64,000 nucleotides of DNA, taken from NCBI RefSeq assembly GCF_009799925.1, contig NZ_WELK01000009.1, positions 92,974-156,973 on the forward strand, given 5' to 3'. Source of the stretch: Pseudomonas sp. R-28-1W-6. GTDB lineage: Bacteria; Pseudomonadota; Gammaproteobacteria; Pseudomonadales; Pseudomonadaceae. The notes beneath the pieces are model-generated. The model was not told the DNA's origin, made no database searches, and saw only the letters and a program-made list of their open reading frames with translations. Shown piece after piece: positions 43,213 through 51,456 of the stretch (position 1 is the stretch's first letter; each line of letters begins with the position of its first letter). Both the position numbers and the translations under genes were made by a program.

Positions 43213-46200
43213 GCGTGCACCTCCTGCAAGCGGGCGGCTTTTTTCGCTTCGCGCTTCTCCACGAAGCCGCGGATCAGCACGTAGAACACCGGGGTCAGCA
43301 GCAGGCCGAAGAAGGTCACCCCGAGCATGCCGCTGAACACTGCCACGCCCATGGCATGGCGCATTTCCGCGCCGGCACCGGTGGACATCACCAGGGGCAC
43401 CACGCCCATGATGAAGGCGAAGCTGGTCATCAGGATCGGCCGCAGACGCAGGCGGCAGGCTTCCAGCACGGCGCTGACGCGGTCCATGCCTTCTTCCTGT
43501 TTCTCCTTGGCGAACTCGACGATCAGGATGGCGTTCTTGCACGCCAGGCCCACCAGTACGATCAGGCCGATCTGGGTGAAGATGTTGTTATCGCCACCGG
43601 CCAGGATCACCCCGGTGATGGCCGACAGTAGGGTCATCGGCACGATCAGGATCACCGCCAGCGGCAGGCTCCAGCTCTCGTACTGGGCGGCCAGCACCAG
43701 GAAGGCCAGCAGCACGCACAGCGGGAAGACGAAGATCGCGCTGTTGCCGGCGAGGATCTGCTGGTAGGTCAGGTCGGTCCACTCGAAGCTCATGCCGTTG
43801 GGCAGCTCCTCCTTGAGCAGCTTGGCCATCGCCGCCTCGGCCTGGCCGGAGCTGTAGCCGGGGGCTGCCGCGCCGTTGATCTCGGCGGTGAGGAAGCCGT
43901 TGTAGTGCATCACCCGATCCGGGCCGGCGCTCGGGTTGACCTTGAGGAAGGCGGACAGCGGCACCATTTCCCCGCGGTTGTTACGCACCTTGAGCTGGCC
44001 GATCTGCTCCGGCTCCAGGCGGAACTGCTGCTCGGCCTGCACGTTGACCTGGTAGGTACGGCCGAAACGGTTGAAGTCGTTGGCGTACAGCGAGCCCAGG
44101 TACACCTGCATGGTGTCGAAGATGTCGCTGATCGCAACGCCGTGGGTCTTGGCCTTCTCGCGGTCGATGGCGGCATCGATCTGCGGCACGTTGACCTGGT
44201 AGCTGGTGAACACCGACATCGGGTTCAGCTCCGGCAGCTGGCGGGCCTTGGCGATGACGTTCTGGGTCTGCACGTACAGCTCGTCGTAGCCGAGGTTGCC
44301 GCGATCCTGCACCTGCAGGCGGAAGCCGCCGATGGTGCCCAGGCCCTGCACCGGGGGTGGCGGGAAGATGGCGATGTAGGCGTCCTGGATCTCGCCGAAC
44401 TGGGCGTTCAGCTCGGCGGCGATCGCCGCGGCGCTCAGCGACGGATCGCTGCGCTCATCGAACGGCTTGAGCGGGGTGAAGACGATGCCGCTGTTCGGGC
44501 TGTTGGTGAAGCCGTTGATCGACAGGCCGGGGAAGGCCACGGTGTTTTCCACGCCGGGGTGCTTGCCGGCGATCTCCGACATCTTCTTGATCACCGCCTC
44601 GGTACGGTCGAGGGTGGCGGCGTCCGGCAGCTGGGCGAAGGCCACCAGATACTGCTTGTCCTGCGGCGGCACGAAGCCGGTCGGGGTGGTGGAGAAACCC
44701 AGGTAGGTCAGGCCCATCAAGCCGGCATAGACGAACAGGGCGATGCCGCTGCCGCGCAGCACGCGCTGCACGGTGCCGACATAGCCATGACTGGCGCGGT
44801 CGAACAGGCGGTTGAAGGGGTTGAACAGCCAGCCGCCGAAGAGTTTTTCCAGCACGCGGGAGAAACGGTCCTTGGGCGCGTGGTGATCGCGCAGCAGCAC
44901 GGCGGCCAGGGCCGGCGACAGGGTCAGCGAGTTGAACGCGGAGATCACCGTGGAGATGGCGATGGTCAGGGCGAACTGCTGGTAGAACTGCCCGGTGAGA
45001 CCGGAGATAAAGGCGGTCGGCACGAATACCGCGCACAGCACCAGGGCCGTGGCGACGATCGGCCCGGTGACTTCCTTCATCGCCTGCTTGGTGGCTTCCA
45101 CCGGCGACTTGCCCAGGCCGATATTGCGTTCGACGTTCTCCACCACCACGATGGCGTCGTCCACCACGATGCCGATGGCCAGCACCAGGCCGAACAAGGA
45201 CAGCGCGTTCAGCGAGAAGCCGAACATGTGCATCACGGCGAAGGTGCCGATCAGCGACACCGGCACGGCGGCCAGCGGGATGATCGAGGCGCGCCAGGTC
45301 TGCAGGAACAGGATCACCACCAGCACCACCAGGACGATGGCTTCGAGCAGGGTGTGCACCACCGCCTCGATGGAGCCACGCACGAAGATGGTCGGGTCGT
45401 AGACGATTTCGTAGTCCACGCCTTGCGGGAAGCTCTGCTTCAACTCGGCCATGCGCGCGCGCACCGCATCGGAAATCTCGATGGCGTTGGAGCCGGGACG
45501 CTGGAATACCGGGATGGCGACTGCAGGCTTGTTGTTCAGCAAGGAACGCAGGGCGTACTGGCTGGAGCCCAGCTCGATCCGGGCGATGTCCTTCAGCCGG
45601 GTGATTTCGCCATCTTCACCGGCACGGATGATGATGTTCTCGAACTCTTCCTCGCTGACCAGGCGGCCCTGGGTATTGATCGACAGCTGGAAGCTGTTGC
45701 CCGCATCCGAGGGCGGCGCGCCGAGGGAGCCGGCGGCGACCTGGCGGTTCTGTTCGCGGATGGCGTTGACCACATCCGAGGCCGTCAGGTTGCGCGAGGC
45801 CACCTTGTTCGGGTCGAGCCACACGCGCAGGGAGTAGTTGCCCAGGCCGAACAGCTGCACGTCACCCACGCCATCCAGGCGCGCCAGCTCGTCCTTGACG
45901 TTGAGCGCGGCGTAGTTGGACAGGTAGAGCATGTCGTAGCGGTCGTCCGGCGAGGTCAGGTGCACCACCATGGTCAGGTCGGGCGAGGCTTTGTCGACGG
46001 TCACGCCGAGCCGCTGCACCTCGGTGGGCAGGGTCGGCATGGTGCGGGTCACGCGGTTCTGCACCTGAACCTGGGCGTTGTCCAGGTCGGTGCCGAGGGC
46101 GAAGGTGATGGTCAGCGTCAGCTTGCCGTCGGCGGTGCCCTGGGAGGACATGTAGAGCATGCCCTCGACCCCGGTGATCGCCTGCTCCAGCGGCGAGGCG

Positions 46201-46388
46201 ACGGTTTCGCCGATCACCTTGGGGTTGGCGCCGGGGAAGTTGGCGCGTACCACCACGGTAGGCGGCACCACTTCCGGGTATTCGCTGATCGGCAGCTGGA
46301 ACAGCGAGATGGCGCCGCCGATCAGGATCAGCAGCGAGAGCACGGCGGCGAAGATCGGCCGCTGAATGAAGAATTGCGAGAAGTTCAT
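43209..46388 (-). CDS. mexF: RND efflux permease MexF
   Basis: A 1059-residue RND pump starting MNFSQFFIQRPIFAAVLSLLILIGG. Helix-4 proton-relay residues are in LAIGIVVDDAIVVVENVERNIG; the second half has LIVLVGLACKNAILIVEFAKEKQE and LRPILMTSFAFIMGVVPLV. Twelve membrane helices and two periplasmic loops are present. MexEF-OprN exports chloramphenicol, fluoroquinolones, trimethoprim and the quorum precursor HHQ in P. aeruginosa. It is preceded by mexE at 14 bases and followed by overlapping oprN. Confidence 0.94.
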   Translation of the reverse strand: MNFSQFFIQRPIFAAVLSLLILIGGAISLFQLPISEYPEVVPPTVVVRANFPGANPKVIGETVASPLEQAITGVEGMLYMSSQGTADGKLTLTITFALGTDLDNAQVQVQNRVTRTMPTLPTEVQRLGVTVDKASPDLTMVVHLTSPDDRYDMLYLSNYAALNVKDELARLDGVGDVQLFGLGNYSLRVWLDPNKVASRNLTASDVVNAIREQNRQVAAGSLGAPPSDAGNSFQLSINTQGRLVSEEEFENIIIRAGEDGEITRLKDIARIELGSSQYALRSLLNNKPAVAIPVFQRPGSNAIEISDAVRARMAELKQSFPQGVDYEIVYDPTIFVRGSIEAVVHTLLEAIVLVVLVVILFLQTWRASIIPLAAVPVSLIGTFAVMHMFGFSLNALSLFGLVLAIGIVVDDAIVVVENVERNIGLGKSPVEATKQAMKEVTGPIVATALVLCAVFVPTAFISGLTGQFYQQFALTIAISTVISAFNSLTLSPALAAVLLRDHHAPKDRFSRVLEKLFGGWLFNPFNRLFDRASHGYVGTVQRVLRGSGIALFVYAGLMGLTYLGFSTTPTGFVPPQDKQYLVAFAQLPDAATLDRTEAVIKKMSEIAGKHPGVENTVAFPGLSINGFTNSPNSGIVFTPLKPFDERSDPSLSAAAIAAELNAQFGEIQDAYIAIFPPPPVQGLGTIGGFRLQVQDRGNLGYDELYVQTQNVIAKARQLPELNPMSVFTSYQVNVPQIDAAIDREKAKTHGVAISDIFDTMQVYLGSLYANDFNRFGRTYQVNVQAEQQFRLEPEQIGQLKVRNNRGEMVPLSAFLKVNPSAGPDRVMHYNGFLTAEINGAAAPGYSSGQAEAAMAKLLKEELPNGMSFEWTDLTYQQILAGNSAIFVFPLCVLLAFLVLAAQYESWSLPLAVILIVPMTLLSAITGVILAGGDNNIFTQIGLIVLVGLACKNAILIVEFAKEKQEEGMDRVSAVLEACRLRLRPILMTSFAFIMGVVPLVMSTGAGAEMRHAMGVAVFSGMLGVTFFGLLLTPVFYVLIRGFVEKREAKKAARLQEVHA

Positions 46389-46402
46389 CGTCGTTTACCT
46401 GT

Positions 46403-47644
46403 TTAGCCGCGCGGCGTGGTGGCGGGCTTGGCGGCTTTCTCGGCCACGCGCGGGGCGCTGCGAGCGTCCACGGCCTGGCGCTGGCTGGCCAGGGCGGCGA
46501 GGGTCTGGGCATCGGCCATCGGTACGGCTTGCGGATCGACGGTGGCGCCGGGCATGGCGCGCTGCAGGCCGTTGACCACGATCTTCTCGCCCTTGGCCAG
46601 GCCGCTGCGCACGATGCGCAGGCCTTCCAGCTTCGGCCCCAGCTCGATGGCGCGGTACTGCACGGCGTTGTCCTTGTCGAGCACCAGGACGAACTTCTTG
46701 CCCAGGTCGGTGCCGACGGCGGCGTCCTGGATCAGCGCCGCATCATAGGTGCCGCTGCCCACCAGTTTCAGCCGCGCATACAGGCCGGGGGTGAAGCGGC
46801 CGTCGCGGTTGTCGAACACGGCGCGGCCACGGATGGTGCCGGTCTGCGGGTTGACCTGGTTGTCGAGGAAATCCAGCTGACCGAGGTGCGGGTTGCCGTC
46901 TTCGCTGGACAGGCCCAGGTACACCGGGCTGGCGTCGCGGGTCTGGCCACCGGACTGGCGCGCCAGCTCGACGTACTTGAGGAATACGCGTTCGTCGGCG
47001 TCGAAGTAGGCGTAGACCTTGTCGGTGGAGACCAGGGTGGTCAGCAGCGACTGGCCGGCGCCCACCAGGTTGCCTTCGGTGATCTCGGCGCGGCTGACGC
47101 GGCCGTCGATGGGCGCGGTGATACGGGTGAAGCTGAGGTTGAGCTGGGCGTTGTCCAGTTCGGCCTGGGCGGCGGCGACGGCGGCCTGGGCCTCGGCTGC
47201 GGCGCTGGCGCGGGCATCGGCCAGTTCGGCGGAAATCGCGTTGCTCTGGCGCAGGCGTTCGCCGCGGCGGGCCTCGTTGGCGGCGCGGGTGTGGCTGGCG
47301 CGGGCCTGCTGCACCTGAGCCTGAAGGCGCTTGACCTCGGCCTCGAACGGACGCGGATCAATCTGGAACAGCAAATCGCCTTTCTTCACCAGGCTGCCTT
47401 CGCGGAAGGCCACACGGTCGATGTAGCCGGACACCCGCGGACGGACCTCCACCGATTCCGGCGCTTCCAGGCGCCCGGTGAACTCGTCCCACTCGTTGAT
47501 CGGTTGCTGGATCACCTCGGCCACGCTGACCTTGGCGGCCGGGTGCTGGGCCGCGCTTTCCGGGGCCTTGCCGCAGGCGCCGAGCACCAGGATGGCGGCG
47601 AGGGCCAGGGGGTAGCGCAAAAGGGGGGTAGGAAACCGTTCCAT
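46403..47644 (-). CDS. mexE: RND efflux periplasmic adaptor MexE
   Basis: A 413-residue membrane-fusion lipoprotein. The signal peptide ends at LGAC (C24). Lipoyl halves are ESVEVRPRVSGYIDRVAFREGSLVKKGDLLFQIDPRPF and RITAPIDGRVSRAEITEGNLVG, separated by a long alpha-hairpin (about 105-160). It joins MexF to OprN. It is the first gene of the mexEF-oprN operon, 172 bases from mexT, with a MexT-type box ~80 bases upstream of its start. Confidence 0.93.
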   Translation of the reverse strand: MERFPTPLLRYPLALAAILVLGACGKAPESAAQHPAAKVSVAEVIQQPINEWDEFTGRLEAPESVEVRPRVSGYIDRVAFREGSLVKKGDLLFQIDPRPFEAEVKRLQAQVQQARASHTRAANEARRGERLRQSNAISAELADARASAAAEAQAAVAAAQAELDNAQLNLSFTRITAPIDGRVSRAEITEGNLVGAGQSLLTTLVSTDKVYAYFDADERVFLKYVELARQSGGQTRDASPVYLGLSSEDGNPHLGQLDFLDNQVNPQTGTIRGRAVFDNRDGRFTPGLYARLKLVGSGTYDAALIQDAAVGTDLGKKFVLVLDKDNAVQYRAIELGPKLEGLRIVRSGLAKGEKIVVNGLQRAMPGATVDPQAVPMADAQTLAALASQRQAVDARSAPRVAEKAAKPATTPRG

Positions 47645-47707
47645 GTGAGAACTCCGCCAGATTGGATTTACGAATGGGCGGAGTCTGCGACGGGGTGTTG
47701 CCGGGAA

Positions 47708-47747
47708 CGAATCGAACGATTCGAAGATGAATATCAGCCGGAATGAT
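47708..47747 (-). promoter_or_regulatory. MexT-type box and adjoining dyad upstream of mexE
   Basis: On the minus strand 47724-47747 reads ATCA-N5-GCTGAT-N4-ATCTT, close to the published nod-box-like MexT consensus ATCA-N5-GTCGAT-N4-ACYAT. Next to it, toward mexE, is a perfect dyad CGAATCG-N2-CGATTCG (47708-47723). Both lie 64-103 bases before the mexE start. Confidence 0.55.
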
Positions 47748-47816
47748 GATTGGCAGGCTTGTATCGATGCGCTGCCATGTGAGCACAGGGGCCCGGGCCA
47801 GAGCGCTGGCCGGGTT

Positions 47817-48734
47817 TCAGGCGAGGCTGTCCGGGTCGCCGCAGAACATCTGGATGCGCGAACGCAGCCAGCGTTCGGCCGGGTCGTTGTCCTGGGCGCC
47901 GCGCCAGGCCATGTGCAGCTCGAAGCCGGAGCAGTCCAGCGGCAGGTCCTCGGCGCGCACGCCGCCGGCGGCGGTCAGCGCCGCGGCGGTGTAGTCGGGT
48001 ACGGTGGCGAGGATGTCGGTGCCGCTGAGCAATGTGCCGAGGCCGTTGAACTGCGGCACGGCCAGCACCACCCGGCGCTGACGGCCGAGTTTCTGCAGCT
48101 CCTCGTCGATGAAGCCGTTGAGGTCGCCGGCGAACGACACCAGTGCATGGGGGCGCGCGCAGAACTCGTCCAGATCGAGCCGGCCCGGGGCGGTGTCGGC
48201 GCGCAGCAGCTTGGGCTTGCTGCGGCGTAGCACCTTGCGCTTGGCATTGGCCGGCAGCTCTTCGGTGTAGCCGACGCCCACGGAGATTTCCCCGGAGGCC
48301 AGCAACCCCGGCATCAGCAGGTAGTTGGTGCGCCGAATCACCAGCACCACACCCGGCGCCTCGGCGCGCAGGCGCTTGATCAGGGGCGGCAGCAGGCCGA
48401 ACTCGACATCGTCGGACAGGCCGATGCGAAACACCGCGTTGCTGGTGGCCGGGTTGAATTCGGCGGCGCGGCTGACCGCGGTGGAGATCGAGTCCAGGGC
48501 CGGCGCGAGCAGGGCGAAGATTTCCATCGCCCGTGCCGAGGGCTCCATGCTGCGCCCGGTACGCACGAACAGCGGGTCGTCGAACAGGGTGCGCAGGCGG
48601 GCCAGGGCAGCGCTGATCGCCGGCTGGCCGAGGAACAGCTTTTCCGCGGCGCGCGTGACACTGCGCTCGTGCATCAGCGTCTCGAACACGATCAACAGGT
48701 TGAGGTCGACTCGGCGAAGATCGTTGCGGTTCAT
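47817..48734 (-). CDS. mexT: LysR-family activator of mexEF-oprN
   Basis: A 305-residue LysR regulator whose sequence matches MexT as I know it almost throughout: MNRNDLRRVDLNLLIVFETLMHERSVTRAAEKLFLGQPAISAAL in the DNA-binding domain, then NYLLMPGLLASGEISVGVGYTEELPANAKRKVLRR and a terminal RSRIQMFCGDPDSLA. Start MNRNDL is chosen over a frame extending 14 residues upstream. The ORF is intact, without the inactivating frameshifts common in laboratory P. aeruginosa, so an inducible pump is expected. MexT activates mexEF-oprN and mexS under disulfide or electrophile stress. Confidence 0.95.
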   Translation of the reverse strand: MNRNDLRRVDLNLLIVFETLMHERSVTRAAEKLFLGQPAISAALARLRTLFDDPLFVRTGRSMEPSARAMEIFALLAPALDSISTAVSRAAEFNPATSNAVFRIGLSDDVEFGLLPPLIKRLRAEAPGVVLVIRRTNYLLMPGLLASGEISVGVGYTEELPANAKRKVLRRSKPKLLRADTAPGRLDLDEFCARPHALVSFAGDLNGFIDEELQKLGRQRRVVLAVPQFNGLGTLLSGTDILATVPDYTAAALTAAGGVRAEDLPLDCSGFELHMAWRGAQDNDPAERWLRSRIQMFCGDPDSLA

Positions 48735-48846
48735 CCGGTGTCCATTCTGGTGTGGCTGCGCAATTGGCTCCACCACGCAGGCTAATGCGGTTGGTGGTCG
48801 ACAGGCAATAGACTATACGAAGAGGATGATGCCGCGGCAGCTCATC

Positions 48847-48870
48847 ATCATCGACAAGCATGGTCACTAT
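48847..48870 (+). promoter_or_regulatory. MexT box upstream of mexS
   Basis: The plus strand reads ATCA-N5-AAGCAT-N4-ACTAT. Both ends fit the MexT consensus perfectly (ATCA and ACYAT at the right spacing), while the middle block keeps only its final AT. It ends 76 bases before the mexS start and lies in the mexT-mexS divergent gap, so it may serve both genes. Confidence 0.6.
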
Positions 48871-48946
48871 TAGCCCTGGCGGGTGGCTTTGCCGGCTAAG
48901 CCCGGATAAAGTCCGTGGCCATAGGGGTTAACCGGCGAGGTTCGCG

Positions 48947-49960
48947 ATGTCCCGCATCATTCGTTTTCACCAGTTCGGCGAGGCCGATGTCCTCAAGATC
49001 GAAGAGCGCCAGAGCCCGGCTCCGGGCGCCGGCGAAGTGCTGATTCACGTCGAGGCGATCGGCGTCAGCTGGTACGACGTGCTCTGGCGGCAGAACCTGG
49101 CGCCCACTCCGGCCCGGCTGCCGGCCAGCCTCGGCCATGAGATGGCCGGCGTGGTGCTGGCCGTGGGCGAGGGCGTGGATGACCTGGCGGTAGGCGACAA
49201 GGTGGCCAGTTTCCCCGGCCACAGCATCAATCGTTACCCCAGCTACGCCGAGGACGTGGTACTGCCGCGTACCTCGCTGACCCGCTATCCGGACATCCTC
49301 ACGGCCCAGCAGGCCAGCGTGCACTACCTGCCATCGCTGGTCGGCTGGTTCGGCTTCATCGAGCTGGCCAAGCTCAAGCCCGGCGAAAGCGTGCTGGTCA
49401 CCGCGGCCAGCCAGTGCTGGGGGCCGTACATCGTGCAGCTGGGCAAGGCGTTGGGCGCCAGGGTGATCGCCGCCACCGAATTTGCCGAGGACGCCGACTA
49501 CCTGCGCGAGCTGGGTGCCGACTCGGTGATCCTCACCGAGGAACAGGACCTGGTCAGCCGCGTCGCCAAGCTGACCGACGGGCGCGGCGTCGATATCGTC
49601 ATGGACGCCTTGGGCGGCCCGCAGATGTGCCTGCTCGGCGACGTGCTGGCGCCACGCGGTCGCCTGATCCTGTTCGGCCTGCAGGGCGGCAACGAAACGC
49701 CGTTCCCGGCCTGTGCCGCGTTCCAGAAGAACATCCAGTTCTTCGTCCATTGCCTCGGCAACTTCACCGGCAAGGAAGAACTCGGCATCCCCCAGGACAC
49801 CGATGCGGTGGCCAAGGCCCTGCAAGGCGTCAACCAGCTGACCAGCGACGGCCTGCTGCGCACCCAGATCGAGCGGGTCTTCCCCTTCGATCAGGTGGTG
49901 GCCGCCCACCGCCTCATGGAAACCTGCCCGCGCCGCGGGCGCGTGGTCCTGCAGGTCTGA
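48947..49960 (+). CDS. mexS: MexS, NADPH:quinone oxidoreductase-like protein
   Basis: A 337-residue medium-chain dehydrogenase/reductase without the usual zinc-ligand cysteines. The catalytic-like N-terminal domain has EAIGVSWYDVLWRQ and SLGHEMAGVVLAVGEGVDDLAVGDKVASF; the Rossmann part has VLVTAASQCWGPYIVQLGKALGARVIAAT. Divergence from mexT identifies it as MexS (qrh). In P. aeruginosa it detoxifies an unknown electrophile, and its loss turns MexT and MexEF-OprN on; the intact gene here implies a normally quiet pump. Confidence 0.93.
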   Translation: MSRIIRFHQFGEADVLKIEERQSPAPGAGEVLIHVEAIGVSWYDVLWRQNLAPTPARLPASLGHEMAGVVLAVGEGVDDLAVGDKVASFPGHSINRYPSYAEDVVLPRTSLTRYPDILTAQQASVHYLPSLVGWFGFIELAKLKPGESVLVTAASQCWGPYIVQLGKALGARVIAATEFAEDADYLRELGADSVILTEEQDLVSRVAKLTDGRGVDIVMDALGGPQMCLLGDVLAPRGRLILFGLQGGNETPFPACAAFQKNIQFFVHCLGNFTGKEELGIPQDTDAVAKALQGVNQLTSDGLLRTQIERVFPFDQVVAAHRLMETCPRRGRVVLQV

Positions 49961-50039
49961 TCCGCCGCGGCCCGGCCCGCTGGGCCGGCGCCGCGCTCTT
50001 GTCGCCGTCCGGCCGGCTCCGCGCGCATCGCGCGGCAAC

Positions 50040-50053
50040 TTGATCGTGATCAA
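50040..50053 (+). promoter_or_regulatory. ANR/FNR box upstream of the phosphoribosyltransferase gene
   Basis: TTGATCGTGATCAA is a perfect match to the FNR/ANR consensus TTGAT-N4-ATCAA, 57 bases before the start codon. If it acts as a class II site, the -10 would fall on CATGGT (50076-50081) and transcription would start near 50088. It predicts induction at low oxygen. Confidence 0.85.
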
Positions 50054-50110
50054 AAAATGATCGATCGATAGGGTGCATGGTGCCCGTATCACCTCATCGA
50101 GGGGATTCGG

Positions 50111-50791
50111 ATGTACCCGCACGCTGCCCTTGAAGCCCCCATCCCCGACCGTGCCACCGCCGGCAAGGCCTTGGCGCACCTGTTGTCGGCCTATCGCCAG
50201 CGCCGCGACGTGCTGGTGCTGGCGCTGCCGCGCGGCGGCGTGCCGATCGCCTATGAAATCGCCATGGCCCTCGATGTGCGCCTGGATCTGCTGCTGGTGC
50301 GCAAGCTCGGCGTGCCCTGGCAGGCGGAACTGGCCATGGGCGCCATCGCCAGCAACGGCGTGCAGGTGCTCAACGAGGATGTGATCGCCTCCTGCCATGT
50401 CAGCCGGGCCGCCATCGCCGCGGTCGTCGCCCAGGAAACCCGCGAACTGCTGCGGCGCACCCATGCCTATCGCGGCGAGCGGCCCTTGCCGGTGCTGCGC
50501 GGCCAGCAGCTGATCCTGGTCGACGACGGCGTGGCCACCGGTGCCAGCATGCGCGCGGCGATCAAGGCCGCCCGCCAGGAGGGGCCGGCGCGCATCGTGC
50601 TGGCCGTGCCGGTGGCCGCGGCAGACAGCGTGGCGCAGCTGCAGGCGGAGGTCGACGAGATCGTCTGCCCGCTGGTGCCGGACATGCTGGCCGCCATCGG
50701 CTACTGGTATGACGCCTTTCCCCAGGTCTCCGATAGCGAAGTGCGCAGCCTGCTGGGCCTGGCCTGGCAGCGTGCCTGCGAGGCGGGCTGA
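50111..50791 (+). CDS. Phosphoribosyltransferase-family protein, oxygen-regulated
   Basis: A 226-residue type I PRTase-fold protein. The PRPP loop is clear: ILVDDGVATGAS at about 135-146, with the two acidic residues and the TGAS turn. Upstream are LALPRGGVPIAYEIA (the PPi loop region) and the hood. The purine or pyrimidine substrate cannot be read off; these stand-alone COG1926-type proteins have no established reaction. An ATP-free AGGGG site precedes the ATG. The stop overlaps the next start (TGATG). A fused version of these two proteins is in the hypoxic DosR regulon of M. tuberculosis (Rv0571c), to my recollection. Confidence 0.82.
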   Translation: MYPHAALEAPIPDRATAGKALAHLLSAYRQRRDVLVLALPRGGVPIAYEIAMALDVRLDLLLVRKLGVPWQAELAMGAIASNGVQVLNEDVIASCHVSRAAIAAVVAQETRELLRRTHAYRGERPLPVLRGQQLILVDDGVATGASMRAAIKAARQEGPARIVLAVPVAAADSVAQLQAEVDEIVCPLVPDMLAAIGYWYDAFPQVSDSEVRSLLGLAWQRACEAG

Positions 50792-51456
50792 TGGTCGCCT
50801 GCCCGCAACGCACCCTGCGTCTGCACCTGCCCGACGCACAGCTGGTCGCCGACCTGCTGCTGCCGGAGGGTGCCCAGGGTCTGGTGCTGTTCGTCCATGG
50901 CAGCGGCAGCAGCCGCCTCAGCCCGCGCAATCGCCAAGTGGCCCGGGAGTTCGCCGCGCGGGGCCTGGCCACCCTGCTGTTTGATTTGCTCAGCGAGGCC
51001 GAGCAGCGCATCGACCGGGTCACCTGCGAACTGCGCTTCGACATTGCGCTGCTGCAGCGGCGCATCCTCGGGGTGATCGACTGGCTCGGCCACGACGCCG
51101 AACTGGCACCCCTGCGCCTGGGCCTGTTCGGCGCGAGCACCGGCGCCGCGGCGGCATTGCGGGCCGCGGCCGAGCGACCGCAGCGCATCTGCGCGGTGGT
51201 GTCCCGGGGCGGCCGCAGCGACCTGGCCGGCGCCGCGCTGGCCCGGGTACAGGCGCCGACCCTGCAGATAGTCGGCAGCGCCGACCCCGGCGTGTGGCGG
51301 CTGAACCGCGAGGCCAGCCGCCAGCTGCACTGCGAGCAGCAACTGCAGGTGATCCCCGGCGCCAGCCATCTGTTCGAGGAGCCGGGCGCCATGGAGGAGG
51401 TGGCCCGGCTGGCCGGCGACTGGTTCGTCCGCTACCTGGGCGCCGCGTCGGCCTAG
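50791..51456 (+). CDS. Alpha/beta hydrolase of the dienelactone-hydrolase type
   Basis: A 221-residue alpha/beta hydrolase. The nucleophile is S116 in LFGASTGAAAAL, the acid D165 in IVGSADPGVW and the base H193 in IPGASHLFEE; the oxyanion region is LFVHGSGSSR (33-42). The start shares one base with the preceding phosphoribosyltransferase stop, so the pair is translationally coupled and probably works together. The substrate is unknown. Its stop overlaps the convergent PyrR-like gene by four bases. Confidence 0.85.
   Translation: MVACPQRTLRLHLPDAQLVADLLLPEGAQGLVLFVHGSGSSRLSPRNRQVAREFAARGLATLLFDLLSEAEQRIDRVTCELRFDIALLQRRILGVIDWLGHDAELAPLRLGLFGASTGAAAALRAAAERPQRICAVVSRGGRSDLAGAALARVQAPTLQIVGSADPGVWRLNREASRQLHCEQQLQVIPGASHLFEEPGAMEEVARLAGDWFVRYLGAASA

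Noticed and set aside
43905..46406. 833-residue plus-strand frame over mexF
   Set aside because: Shadow of mexF; no signal, domain or start context.
47817..48776. Longer mexT start giving 14 more residues
   Set aside because: The extension MVEPIAQPHQNGHR lacks homology in LysR proteins; MNRNDLRRVDLNLL is the usual opening. The alternative cannot be excluded.
50058..50070. GATCGATCGATA next to the FNR box as a second regulator site
   Set aside because: Simple repeated GATC/TCGA sequence with no second copy elsewhere; not enough to call a site.
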